Source of the DNA: Orobanche coerulescens
Taxonomy: Eukaryota > Streptophyta > Magnoliopsida > Lamiales > Orobanchaceae
Assembly (NCBI GenBank): GCA_033398695.1
Contig: CM065802.1
Location: 166,899,965-166,963,964, forward strand
DNA length: 64,000 nt
Reading direction: 5' to 3'
A program made the position numbers and the translations under genes. The notes beneath the pieces are model-generated. The model worked only from the letters and a program-made list of their open reading frames with translations, did not search any database and was not told the origin of the DNA. Of the stretch, positions 44,075-56,650 are shown in pieces (position 1 is the stretch's first letter; the number at the start of each line of letters is the position of its first letter).

Positions 44075-45019
44075 GGCCTCGACCGAGTCATCCGCCATTT
44101 TCACCCTTTTCTTCGCTTTCTTCGCTTTCTTCGTCAATAATGGATGGATTTGGATGGATATGACATAGAGCAACATGTTTTGGAAGTTCTAATCATTGAT
44201 TAACATCATCTTCCACCGGATCGAAGGTAAGAACACCTAAACTTTTGGTTTTGGATGTTCTTGAGGTTTCTTGGTGTTTTGGCCGATTTGCTTCGTTTTG
44301 ATTCATATTATTGTTAGAACTTGATTGTAAACTCGTAATCATTCAATACCCTTGAAGTTTTGTGGAACGGATTTGAGTATTTCTTTGAATAATCGATTAA
44401 ATTGGACTACGCCTTCAAAGTGTCCGATAAAATGCTTCAATGGGTAGAACTTGGGAAGTTCCATACGTTTCGTAGAATTGTGATTGAATTGATATCGTTG
44501 TGACTTAGGAACGAATTCTTGTGAAGAACTCGAGTCGGAACCCTTCCGTTCGTTGCCTTCTTTGGGGTCCGAGCTTCCCGGTCGAACCGTGTTCTTCGGA
44601 GCGTTCGGTAGCGGTTATTAAGGCAAGTATCTTACTATATGACTTGTATCTTGCGACTAGTAATCACGTATGAGATTTATGATGATTTTGCGTGCCTTCG
44701 TAAATATGTTCCGTTTGAGTTGGTTGTGTTTTCCGAAATTTGAAGGCTTTGTGATAATAGTGTTATATTGGTATACGTGTTAGGCATTGTGCCATTTGTG
44801 CAGGATTGCGATGTACATATGAGATGGTTGTACACGTGGTTGTGCAATGTATTGTGTACCGAATGTGTGTTATGTTGGTTAAATGTCGTTGATTGATGAT
44901 AGTTGTTGCGAGTGTTGAGGTTGTGTTATGTGCGTGCAATGTATGATTTTGTGGTGATCAAGGTGATTGATTAATTGTGCTCATTGTTGTATGTAATGCG
45001 AATGTGATGTGCTGGAACG

Positions 45020-45510
45020 CTAGGTTCACTCGTGCGGGTTCGACGGGGCCTACGAGGATTCATGGCACAGGTCCATGGGATCGGAACTTAGTGTGTGGTG
45101 CTGAGGTCCAATCGTGCGGGTCTGACGAGGCCTACGATGATTCATGGCACAGGTCCATTGAATCAGGACACAGTACGTCCAACCGTGCGGGTTCGACGGA
45201 ACCTACGGTGACACGTGACACAGGTTCACGGGGTCGGGACTGTTTGTTGTGATTGTTGTGTTTGCTCGATCCGTGTGGGTTGTTGAACCTACGGAGACTC
45301 GTGGCAAGCGATCACGGAGTCATGAGCATGATTGATTGTTGTGATTGTTGTGTTTGCTCGATCCGTGTGGGTTATTGAACCTACGGAGACTCGTGGCAAG
45401 CGATCACGGAGTCATGAGCATGATTGATTGTTGTGATTGTTGTGATTGGTTAAGTCCGTGCGGGTTGTTGAACCTACGGAGACACGTGACAGGGGATCAC
45501 GGTGTCACGA
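45020..45510 (+). repeat. Minisatellites in LTR H
   Basis: Units with CGTGCGGGTTCGACGGGGCCTA and GATTCATGGCACAGGTCC occur three times, then units of about 90 bp with TTGAACCTACGGAGAC and GATCACGGAGTCATGAGC also three times. The copy in the 3' LTR is at about 50960-51450. Confidence 0.85.
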
Positions 45511-46255
45511 ACTATGTTTTGTAAATCAAACTTTTTTGTAAGAAAGTTTTAAGAAAAGAATGTTGGGCCGAGCCCCACGAGATTTATGGAAATGTTTCCG
45601 GTATTGTAAACTGTTGAATTATGAAACAAGTTTTGGGTTAAGGCCCTTAAGTTTTCCGAAAGGTTTTGTGAATAAGGACTTGAGGTATTAAGGTTTTGAT
45701 ATTCTATATATTCCCGAGATGAGAATCTTATTTTCGAATGCTTCATAGCTTATCTTCTCTTGTGAAAACCTCCAGGGAATATTTGATACTTTATTATTTA
45801 TTGCTTGTTACATTTAGTATGTTTTGATACTTGCACTAGTAAAACAGTGGAGTTTACTAACCCCGAGTAATCGGGGGTGGATGTCCTGCTCAAGGCCCGG
45901 TACATGCGAGTTCGGGGAGCAACACGGGATTGGCACAAGGGGATGACGAGTGCGATACTAATCAAGAGTTGAGAGTTGGTAGAGTTTAGTTGTATTGTTA
46001 GAGTTGATTCAGTCTTCCGCTGTATTGTATTTCGACCCCTGTGTGGGTAATGTTGTTAGTCAGTCCTGTTGATAGAGTTGTGTGACCTCATCGGTCTATG
46101 TGTTTATGTGTAAGTGACCTTGACGGTCTGTATTATTATATTGTTTGACCCTGGACGGGCAAGCATTTGGTTGTTTATGGACGTTTAGCCTGGTAGATCC
46201 TTGCGGAAAGGGTTTACGGCGTGTAATATTCCCATACGGTTTTGGGGGTGTTACA

Positions 46256-49045
46256 TTTATGGTATCGGAGCTTTAGGTTGCGGAAACCTAGGCTGTCGGG
46301 TCGAGTCAAGTCGTGATTTTTCGAGTAATGTGTTGTCATGTCGTTTGAGTCATCAGGTGACAAGTTGAGTTGTGCGTAGTCACAACGTGTCGGTTATGTT
46401 GTCGGACGAGATTGGTATCATGGGCGACCGTCACCTCCGTGCGACCTGTGGATGTAAGTCTCCTCTTTTATGCGAAGTACCTGTGTATCTCGATTTTATC
46501 TTAGTGAGTTAATTGCGGTGCATGATTTTCTTTACACAGTATTGTGTAATATAATTGTGTTTAGTACTTGTGGCATATAGTATGTGTATAGAACTGGGCA
46601 CATTATTGTTTTATTTTTGAACCACCGGGTGGTGTGGTATGGTGTGGAAGTTGTAAACCTTGATGGATTTCGAAAAGGTATCGGCGACTGAGTTTTATTT
46701 TGAAAATCGATTCCCTTAACCGAGTTTTGACATTATGGCCTTGATCGTTTTGGCGAAATTCTTATGACGGTATTTAGTATTTTGTAAATGGCTTTTGTGA
46801 GTTTTTGAAATATTACCGTCATCGGCCCTTTTAGCGTTTTTGTAAATAGTTTTTATCTGGTGGGTTCGGCGCGGGACCCACAACGCTATAATGCTCCGCG
46901 TAATTACCCGAGATTTTGGGCATTCTAGCACATTGAATTATCTTTGAAAATCTTGAGTATCCTAGAAATAAATTTGAGACGTACATTTAAAATGAATTGT
47001 TTTCTCATGGTACTTCCAAGGTGCCACGATATGTTTCCGAATTCTTCTACCTCGAGGACCAAAATGTTTTGAGATATTTTTCAATGTTTTATAAACACTT
47101 TTACTTAGACCCGAGGGTCGAATATTTCCGAAAGTTTTTCACGAAAAGAAAGTGTCCTCATTTTTATCGAATGCGAAATAGTTTTCCAAAGTCTCGATAA
47201 CGATGTTTCACGATTGTATTTTTTTTTTTTTTGAAGGGTGATACTCAAGATCAATCGGTGTTTCCAAAATTATTTTCAAAAGGAGGTTTTCGTTTTTAAA
47301 AACCTATCCATTCCCGTTTGAGGGCTGGGTATGTATGTATGATGTTCACGTTGTCGTTATGATGTTTGCTCCCGAGTATGATCGAATTGGTGCCATGAAC
47401 GCCGAGGCGTTGCCACGCCTTTGTCGTACTAGCCCTCTGTGAGAGGTGTGAACCGGTGTTTATCGTTTATCGCCTCGTGGCGATTTGCGTGTTGTCGCAC
47501 GAGTGTGAGATGTTGAAGCTTGGGTTTGTACGTTTGTGTACATGTGTGATTGTTTCATAATGTTTGTAATTATGTGCGATTATCGTTCGGCCGTTGATGT
47601 CGCGAACGATACCGCCGTTGTTGTAGTGTTTGTGTGTGTATTACTTTACGATGGTAATCGTTGTATATGATATGTGTTATGATTCTTTATTATGCCGAGT
47701 TGGCATATCCGGTATGTTGTTTTGCGGTGTTATGTTCCATTGTATCTAGCATCTCGTATTTTCGATATGCCGAGCCGAGGCATTTCAACGTATTGTGCCG
47801 GGGCATGTACGTGCCAATTGTCCTTCTCGTCGCAACGCTTTTCAAGTGTGGACCCGAGAGACACAGGATCCAGTTTTGCGAGTTGGGTTCCGAGTCTTTC
47901 GGGGCGCGAACTTCAGTATAGATATGAGGATCGGATCTGAGAGGCCCATGGGAGATATTTCTGTCGTTTGCTTTTTGTGTTGTCACCTTACTCCAGTTGT
48001 TGTGAGTTGCGGGAACGACATTTCTTTTATAAGAGGTCGAATGTAATGCCTGTATCGTTTTGACTTCTGCATTTCCTCTTTCTCAGGTCTATCGACTCGT
48101 CATGTTCGTTGATACTTTATGAACTTGTTCTGTATTTCGGTTTCATCGTTCGAACAAACTGTGATCTTGTTGTGGGTCGATCTGGTTATCGATGTGACTT
48201 TTTGGGTTCAGTTCGATTCTTATGAACCTTGTTCGGGAGTGACCTCATCTGGTTCTATTAGTTCTTTTATTCAAAGTGGATCGGATTTGGAACTCTTGTG
48301 TTTTCGACTCTGTCGACTCATTATGTTCGTTGACATTTCTCTTGTCCTGCCCCTTGCTTTTGTTGATCGAACGAGTGTGGTATTGTTTTGGAATAACTCA
48401 TTTGTCGTTGTGACTTTTCAATCGCTATTCCCTTTCCTGTGGATCTTATGGGAATGCACGTCTTGTTGTTCTCACCAGATCATCCTGGGAGTTGTTGTTT
48501 GAATTTTCTTATCCTTCGTGTTTCGAACATGATTGTTCGATTTTTGTTGTCTCGATCGTTGTGGTTCGATCGTTTGTTTGTTTGGTTTTGTTCTCGTTTC
48601 GTGATTGTTGAGCATTCAGGCTCCTTCCTAATTCCCTTGAGTTCGGGAAATTAGTCTCGTTTTCGATCTTCCAACCCTTGGGCGGTGGGATTCCGTATTT
48701 GTTCAGCGGTTGGCTCGCGTTTTGATTGATGTACCGTTGGGTTGGTCAATCATATTGATTTTCGTTCGTTGTGTTTTGTGATTGTCGGATAATTGACTTG
48801 GCTATATTATCCGTTTGATGACGCTTGTCATTTGTTGGTTTTATGATATCCATAACGGCGACGTTGTGTTGGTCGCCGTGGAGCGTGTTTTCACGCCGTA
48901 TATTCCTTTGCGTTGTTTGTAACATTTCGCCGTTGGGCGTTAGTTACGCATTCTTGTGTATCTTGTTGAGTTCTTCCTGGCGGAATATTTCTTCCCCCTA
49001 CTTGTTTTAAGTTTCGGGACGAAACTTCTTTTAAGGAGGGTAGAA
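46256..49045 (+). other. Internal region of H, gag-pol deleted
   Basis: Non-coding. The only protein trace is GHVRANCPSRR at 47801-47833, the second half of a gag zinc knuckle. At 48030-48050, AAGAGGTCGAATGTAATGCC looks like an old polypurine tract and LTR start, 1 kb before the real one (49028-49046). Between them a roughly 217-bp sequence (TCGACTC...ATGTTCGTTGA) is present twice (about 48082 and 48299). The hairpin AAGTTTCGGGACGAAACTT is at 49009-49027. Confidence 0.65.
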
Positions 49046-52000
49046 TGTAATATCTGCAAATTTTCGATTTTCGGTAAATTTCTTTTTTCGGCCGAAGTCC
49101 GTTTTGACGACTCGCTTTTGACCGTTTCGTCATTCGTAGAATATTTAATTCTGCACTTTTTGTCATCCGAGTTCGTTTCGGTGCTACTTTGTTGAGTTCC
49201 GTGCTTTTTAGTGACTTGTCCGCGCTTGAGTTCGGTTCTTGCGAATCTCGTTCGAAACTGTCGTTTGGGGTTTTTCGTAAGTTCATTTAACGTTGTTATA
49301 CGTGTTGTGAGCTTCGGTTTGATTATTCGTTGTCGTATGGTGATTTTCGGGCATTTGGGCCATTTTCGTAATTTCCCAAAGTTTGGGGTAATTACCTTCC
49401 GTTGTCGAATTTCGAGCCTTCGGGTGGTCGGAATCGTGTGTTCTACTAGCTCTTAGATTCGTCTTTGTGAGTACTTCGTAACCGTATCTTTGGTTCGTAT
49501 TCAGGTTCGGGTTTCGGTGTCGTTTTGTTGAATTCAGGATTACTAAACGACTTTTCTAAGTATGAGTTCGACTTTGTTAGATCACCATTAATTTTTGGTA
49601 ACTCCAAAAATTCTGAATCTTTGCAATATTATAGAGCATCGAGTTAGCTTCCCAATGGTTCAAACGGTGAGTCAATCGGAGTCCGGACGAGAGAGTTATG
49701 GTCGTTTTAGCTCACCCGCTCGTTATTGGCCGATCACTGCCGGCCGAACTCGGCCGTGTCGTCCGACACGGCCCGTGCCGTACTCGTCCGGATAAGCCAG
49801 AAGTCTCTGTCTCAGGACCCGACCGTGTCGTCCGACACGGCCCGTGCCGTACTCGTCCGGAAATGCCGGAACCGACTGCCGACACGCCCGACCGTGTTCC
49901 AGGACACGGTCGAGTCGTGCCGAGTCGCTGTCGGACGGGTCACTATCGGGCGACGCGACCGTGTCTAGCAGGACACGGTCGAGTCCCTGCCGGCCAGGGT
50001 CGGCTATTTAAGGGCCTGGACCGAGTCATCCGGCCATTTTCACCCTTTTCTTCGTTTCTTCGCGTTTCTTCGTCAATAATGGATGGATTTGGATGGATAT
50101 GACATAGAGCAACATGTTTTGGAAGTTCTAATCATTGATTAACATCATCTTCCACCCGGATCGAAGGTAAGAACACCTAAACTTTTGGTTTTTGGATGTT
50201 CTTGAGGTTTCTTGGTGTTTTGGCCGATTTGCTTCGTTTTGATTCATATTATTGTTAGAACTTGATTGTAAACTCGTAATCATTCAATACCCTTGAAGTT
50301 TTGTGGAACGGATTTGAGTATTTCTTTGAATAATCGATTAAATTGGACTACGCCTTCAAAGTGTCCGATAAAATGCTTCAATGGGTAGAACTTGGGAAGT
50401 TCCATACGTTTCGTAGAATTGTGATTGAATTGATATCGTTGTGACTTAGGAACGAATTCTTGTGAAGAACTCGAGTCGGAACCCTTCCGTTCGTTGCCTT
50501 CTTTGGGGTCCGAGCTTCCCGGTCGAACCGTGTTCTTCGGAGCGTTCGGTAGCGGTTATTAAGGCAAGTATCTTACTATACGACTTGTATCTTGCGACTA
50601 GTAATCACGTATGAGATTTATGATGATTTTGCGTGCCTTCATAAATATGTTCCGTTTGAGTTGGTTGTGTTTTCCGAAATTTGAAGGCTTTGTGATAATA
50701 GTGTTATATTGGTATACGTGTTAGGCATTGTGCCATTTGTGCAGGATTGCGATGTACATATGAGATGGTTGTACACGTGGTTGTGCAATGTATTGTGTAC
50801 CGAATGTGTGTTATGTTGGTTAAATGTCGTTGATTGATGATAGTTGTTGCGAGTGTTGAGGTTGTGTTATGTGCGTGCAATGTATGATTTTGTCGTGATC
50901 AGGGTGATTGATTAATTGTGCTCATTGTTGTATGTAATGCGAATGTGATGTGCTGGAACGCTAGGTTCACTCGTGCGGGTTCGACGGGGCCTACGAGGAT
51001 TCATGGCACAGGTCCATGGGATCGGAACTTAGTGTGTGGTGCTGAGGTCCAATCGTGCGGGTCTGACGAGGCCTACGATGATTCATGGCACAGGTCCATT
51101 GAATCAGGACACAGTACGTCCAACCGTGCGGGTTCGACGGAACCTACGGTGACACGTGACACAGGTTCACGGGGTCGGGACTGTTTGTTGTGATTGTTGT
51201 GTTTGCTCGATCCGTGTGGGTTGTTGAACCTACGGAGACTCGTGGCAAGCGATCACGGAGTCATGAGCATGATTGATTGTTGTGATTGTTGTGTTTGCTC
51301 GATCCGTGTGGGTTGTTGAACCTACGGAGACTCGTGGCAAGCGATCACGGAGTCATGAGCATGATTGATTGTTGTGATTGTTGTGATTGGTTAAGTCCGT
51401 GCGGGTTGTTGAACCTACGGAGACACGTGACAGGGGATCACGGTGTCACGAACTATGTTTTGTAAATCAAACTTTTTTGTAAGAAAGTTTTAAGAAAAGA
51501 ATGTTGGGCCGAGCCCCACGAGATTTATGGAAATGTTTCCGGTATTGTAAACTGTTGAATTATGAAACAAGTTTTGGGTTAAGGCCTTAAGTTTTCCGAA
51601 AGGTTTTGTGAATAAGGACTTGAGGTCTTAAGGTTTTGAAATTCTAAAAATTCCCGAGATGATAATCTTATTTTCGAATGCTTCATAGCTTATCTTCTCT
51701 TGTGAAAACCTCCCGGGAATATTTGATACTTGATTATTAATTGCTTGTTACATTTCGTATGATTTGATACTTGCACTAGTAAAACAGTGGAGTTTTACTA
51801 ACCCCCGAGTAATCGGGGGGTGGATGTCTGTTCTGCGTCCAGGTACATGCAGGTTCAGGGGAGCAGTCACAGGATTGGCACAAGGGGATGACGAGCTGCG
51901 ATACTAATCAAGAGTTGAGAGTTGGTAGAGTTTAGTTGTATTGTTAGAGTTGATTCAGTCTTCCGCTGTATTGTATTTCGACCCCTGTGTGGGTAATGTT

Positions 52001-52201
52001 GTTAGTCAGTCCTGTTGATAGAGTTGTGTGACCTCATCGGTCTGTGTGTTTATGTGTAAGTGACCTTGACGGTCTGTATTATTATATTGTTTGACCCTGG
52101 ACGGGCAAGCATTTGGTTGTTTATGGACGTTTAGCCTGGTAGATCCTTGCGGAAAGGGTTTACGGCGTGTAATATTCCCATACGGTTTTGGGGGTGTTAC
52201 A
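49046..52201 (+). repeat. 3' LTR of H
   Basis: Palindromes at about 49750-49985, TATA CTATTTAAG at 50003-50011, donor 50167, TACTAAC-like branch point with CCCCCGA-GTAA-TCGGGGG hairpin at about 51797-51821, acceptor TGCAG|GTTCAGG at 51852. Nearly identical to the 5' LTR, but longer at many homopolymers. Confidence 0.92.
50167..51852 (+). other. Putative leader intron, 3' LTR copy of H
   Basis: Donor GAAG|GTAAGA, branch-like TTTTACTAAC (an exact TACTAAC), hairpin, pyrimidine-containing TGTCTGTTCTGCGTCC, acceptor at 51842 (CCAG|GTACATG) or 51852 (TGCAG|GTTCAGG); the second matches the acceptor position in F and G. 1686 nt. Confidence 0.5.
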
Positions 52202-52205
52202 CATC

Positions 52206-53870
52206 AAGCACACAACAATAATCACTTATCAAGCCAAACAACATTAAGCATCACAAACTCCTTTCAAGGAGTAACAACTAATATCACACACATTACGTTC
52301 TTATCGAACAAGTACATAATAACAATAGGTAATCCCCGGCAAAGGATTACGGTCTATCAAACTCAATCGAAATGATCATATTATCTTTCAACATACAAAA
52401 CCGACACACATATTCCGAGAACACATATTCACGAAGTATACGAATTATCGTTGAAAGACAACATTTATCGAGAACATACCGATCCCTTTTTACGTTCATT
52501 AAACATTTGGATTTCGTATAAAAATCATTTATCAACAATTATGCCTATGAAACATGAAACGTATGGGCAAGATACTTGCCTCGATACCACGAGCACGGAA
52601 CCACGAACGGACACGGCTCAACCGGGAAGCTTCGAAACACCCGACGCTATCGAAACGGAAGACGACGACGAACGAAATGGTTCAACATGGTTTCTTCGCA
52701 AGAAACACGACCCTAACATCATACAATCAATAAATCATCAATCATACGAGGAAGAATAATCGTGGAACGCCCGAAAACCCCTCTAAGACATTCTACCAGA
52801 CACCTTCAAGGCGTCGATCAAGAACTCGACCAAAACAACGAATCGATACGATCCAACCATGGAATAACAAGGGAAAATATATAAAACATCTAATAATCAT
52901 CAATCCATCACAATCCTAAGTTAAATCGGATTAAAACTGATGAAAACAACCAAAACACCCAAATTCCCCAAAACTAGATTTCTAGGAAATCTGACCTGAT
53001 TCGGTAGATCGGAGGATGTTATAGGATGGATGATTGATGATATGAACTCCAAGACTTCATGGATTGATTGTCTAACAACATCCTTCCATGATTACAACAC
53101 CTCCAGCCGCGGAAGAGAAGGAAAACCGAGTGAAAATGGTCAAGAAAACGCCGCGGGCCTTAAATAGCCGATCGGCCGGTCGTTACGACGTAATCGCCAT
53201 GGCTTACGACGAATCGCCATGGCGAACTTCATCGCTGAAATGCCTAACGTTACGACGCACGCCGTGGCCTTACGTATGTAACCGGCCTTACGTACGTAAC
53301 TGCCGAGCACTACCGTACGTTACTCGGCCAGGGCTGGCCTGGCCCGAGCATGCCCGACCATGACTCGACCGGGACCAACTCCGATGGCCCGAACGACCCC
53401 AAAACCCGAACCTGAATACGAATCGAAGATACGGTTACGAAGTACTCGAAAAGACGAATCCGAGCACTAATAGAACACATGATTCCGACTACCCGAAGGC
53501 TCGAAATTCGACAATGGAAAGTAATTACCCCAAACTTTGGGAAATTACGAAAATGGCCCAAAACGCCCCAAAATCACGATACGTGATCGAATAACCAAAC
53601 CGAAGCTTGCAACATGAATAATAACATTAAATGAACTTACGAGAAAGTCGAAACAACAGTTTCGGACGAGATTCGCAAGAATCGAACTCAAGTGCGGAAA
53701 AACCGCTAAAAAGCACGGAACTCAACAAAACGACACCGAAACGAGCTTGGATGACAAAAAGTGCAGAATTAATCATTCTCGGAATGACGAAACGGTCATG
53801 AAAGAGTCGTCAAAACGGACTTCCGCCGAAAAAAAAGAAATTACCAGAAATCGAAATCACGGGTATTACA
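52206..53870 (-). repeat. 3' LTR of G, right segment
   Basis: Continues LTR G after H. On the minus strand it starts TGTAATACCCGTG at 53870, has the palindrome array (53330-53182), TATA CTATTTAAG (53167-53159) and donor ATCAG|GTCAGA at 52995. Confidence 0.9.
53159..53330 (-). promoter_or_regulatory. Palindrome array and TATA, LTR G
   Basis: TTACGTACGTAA-like and TTACGACGTAA-like palindromes at starts of about 53183, 53204, 53250, 53270, 53288 and 53313, spaced 18-21 bp within clusters. The TATA-like CTATTTAAG is on the minus strand at 53167-53159. The 5' LTR copy is at about 58733-58870 with TATA near 58709. Confidence 0.7.
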
Positions 53871-56650
53871 TTCTACCCTCCTTAAAAGAAGTTTCGTCCC
53901 GAAACTTAAAATAAGTAGGGAGAAGCAATATCCACTGTCAGGAAGACTCGACGAGATACACAAAAACCGAAAACTCGCGCCCGACGGCGAAACGTTGCAA
54001 GAAACGCAAAGAGACATACGACGTGAAAACACGCTCCACGACGACCAACACAACGCCACCGATAGAGACACAATAAACCAACAAGTGACAAGCGTCATCA
54101 AACAGATAATACAATCAAGTCGATTATCCGAACAATTGCAAAACACAACGAACGAAAATCAACACGATTGACTAACCTAACGGTACATCAATCAACACGC
54201 GAGCCAATCGCTGAACAAATACGGAATTCCACCGCCCAAGGGTTGGAAGATCGAAAACAACACTAATTTCCTGAACATAAGTAAATTAGGAAGGAGTCTT
54301 GAACGTTCAACAATCACGAAATGAGATCAACAAAAACCGAACAATCATACGATTGAACCACAACGATCGAGACAGCAAAAATCGAACAATCACGTTCGAA
54401 TCACGAAGAACAATAAAATTCAAACAACAACCCAAAGGTTCACATCTTGACTCGAGACAATATATGATCCGGTGAAAATAACAACATGTGCCTTTACATA
54501 AGATCCACATGAAAGGGAATAGCGATTGAAAAGTCACAACGACAAACGAATTATTTCGAAACACCACACTCGTTCGATCAACAAAAACAAGGGACAGGAC
54601 AAGCTCCGAAAATGTCAACGAATATAAAAGAGTCGACAGAGTCGAAAATACAAAAGTTCAAGATCCAGTCCACTTCGAATAAAAGAAATAGTAGAACCAA
54701 AAGATGTTACTTCCGAACAAGATTCAAAAGAATCGAACCGAACTCGGAAAAGCCACAGCGAAAACCAGATTGACCCAAAACAAGATCACACCTCGTCCGA
54801 TCAATGAAACCGAAATACAGAACAAGTTCAGTAAGTATCAACGAACACGAGCGAGTCGATAGAATCGAGAAAGAGAAAATGCAGGAGTCTAAAAACAACA
54901 CGGGTACTACATTCGACCTCTTATAAAAGAAGGTCGTCCCCGCAACTCACAACAGCTAAATCAAGGTGACGACACAACAAGCAACCGATAGAAACATCCT
55001 TCGAAGGCCTCTCAAAGCCGATTCTGATACTTGTGCTGAAGCGCGAACTCCGAAAGTCTCGGTAGCCACCCGCAAATGAATTCGGTGTCCCTAGAGTCCA
55101 CACTTGAAATGTGTTATCGACGAGAAGGACAATTTACACGTGCATGCCCCGGCACATCACGATTGAAACGCCTCGGCTCGGCATACCGAAAATACAAATG
55201 CTAGATACAATGGGGCATAACGTCGCAAAACAACATAGCGGAGATGCCAACTCAGCACAACAAAGAATCATAACACATACCATATACAACGATTACCATC
55301 GTAAAGTAATACACACACAAACACTACAGCAACGACGGTATCGTTCGACGACCTCAACGGACCGAACGATAACCAGCACATAATTACAACCATCATGAAA
55401 CAATCACACATGTACACAAACGTACAAACTCAAGCTTCAACAGCTCACACCCGTGCGACAACACGCAAATCACCACGAGGCGACTAACAAGAATACTACC
55501 ACACCTCTCACAGAGGGCTAGTACAACAAATGCGTGGCAACGCCGACGTTCATGCCACCAATTCGATCATACTGGAGCAAACACGATAACGACAATACAA
55601 ACATCATACATACATTCCCAAACGCAAACGGGAATTGATAGGTTTTAAAAAAAATGAAAACCACCTCTTGAAAATAATTTAGAAAAACACCGGTTGATCT
55701 TGAGTATCATCTTTCAAAAAAAAAAAGTAAAAACGTGAAACATCGTTATCGAGACTTTGGAAAACCCTTTCGCATTTGTTAAAAATGAGGACACTTTCTG
55801 ATAGTGAAAAACTTTCAGAATATTCGACCCTCGGGTCTAAGTAAAAGTGTTTATAAAACATTGAAAATATCTCAAAACATTTTGGACCTCGAGGTAGAAG
55901 AATTTTGAAACATATTGTGGCACCTTGGATGTACCACGAGAAAATAATTCATTTTAAAAGTACGTCTCGAAATTTATTTTCTAAGATACTCAAGGTTTTC
56001 AAAGATAATTCAATGGGCTAGAATGCCCAAAAATTTCAGGTAATTACACGGAACATTATAGCGCCGTGGGTCCCGCGCCGGAACCCACCAAGATAAAACC
56101 ATTTACAAAAACACCAAAAAGGCCGATGATGGTAATATTTCAAAAACTCACAAAAGCCATTTACAAAATACTAAATACCGTCATAAGAATTTCGCCAAAA
56201 TGATAATGCCAAAAATTCGGTTAAGGAATTGGTTTTCGAAATAAAACTCAGTCGGTAAAATACCGAAAGCCATTACAAAAGAACTCACGCAGCGGATAAA
56301 AGAAATACAGTTCAACATGCACAATCCATCAACACTACTCCTCATATGAACGAAATATGAGGGTCGAATAACCACATATCAAGAAATCAAAATCCATAAG
56401 AGGATTCCGTCACTTAACAAATAATCATAAAAATAGCTCGTGTCACACGAGGCACAACACAAAGAAGGGAGACTTACATCCACAGGTCGCACGAAGATGA
56501 TGATCGCCCACGATACTAATCACGACCAACAAGCTCAAACGACGCGTCGCGACACGACTCAGTCAGACCAAATCCGACGAAACAAAAACTCAATAGACGT
56601 CACTGACCCGATAGCCTAGGTTTCCACAACCTAAGCTCCGATACCATTTA
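53871..56650 (-). other. Internal region of G, gag-pol deleted
   Basis: Homologous to the internal region of H in reverse orientation. It includes the hairpin (53889-53907), a polypurine tract AAGGAGGGTAGAA at the LTR, an old second polypurine/LTR start at 54930-54904, a GHARVNCPSRR zinc-knuckle trace (about 55150-55120) and the primer site. No open reading frame of note. Confidence 0.65.

Larger units (their letters stand above)
43111..46255 (+). repeat. 5' LTR of H
   Basis: TGTAATATCTGC...GGGGGTGTTACA. Palindromes 43817-44042, TATA box CTATTTAAG (44066-44074), donor GAAG|GTAAGA (44227), repeats 45020-45510, TACTAAC plus hairpin at about 45853-45880. The acceptor region (about 45880-45915) differs from the 3' LTR by several small deletions, and the AG seen there is lost. 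Confidence 0.9.
43111..52201 (+). mobile_element. Non-autonomous element H (9.1 kb), innermost
   Basis: Plus strand, with 3.15-kb LTRs at 43111-46255 and 49046-52201, inserted in the 3' LTR of G. Flanks share CATC (43107-43110 and 52202-52205), or ACATC if the terminal A belongs to the duplication. The empty site is visible in the other LTR of G at about 57750. The primer site TGGTATCGGAGCT is at 46260-46272. The internal region (46256-49045) is only 2.8 kb and carries no gag-pol. Confidence 0.92.

Noticed and set aside
43760..44091. ORFs encoding RHGPCRT and GRVRH repeats in LTR H
   Set aside because: These are translations of the CCGTGTCGTCCGACACGG palindromes in several frames on both strands.
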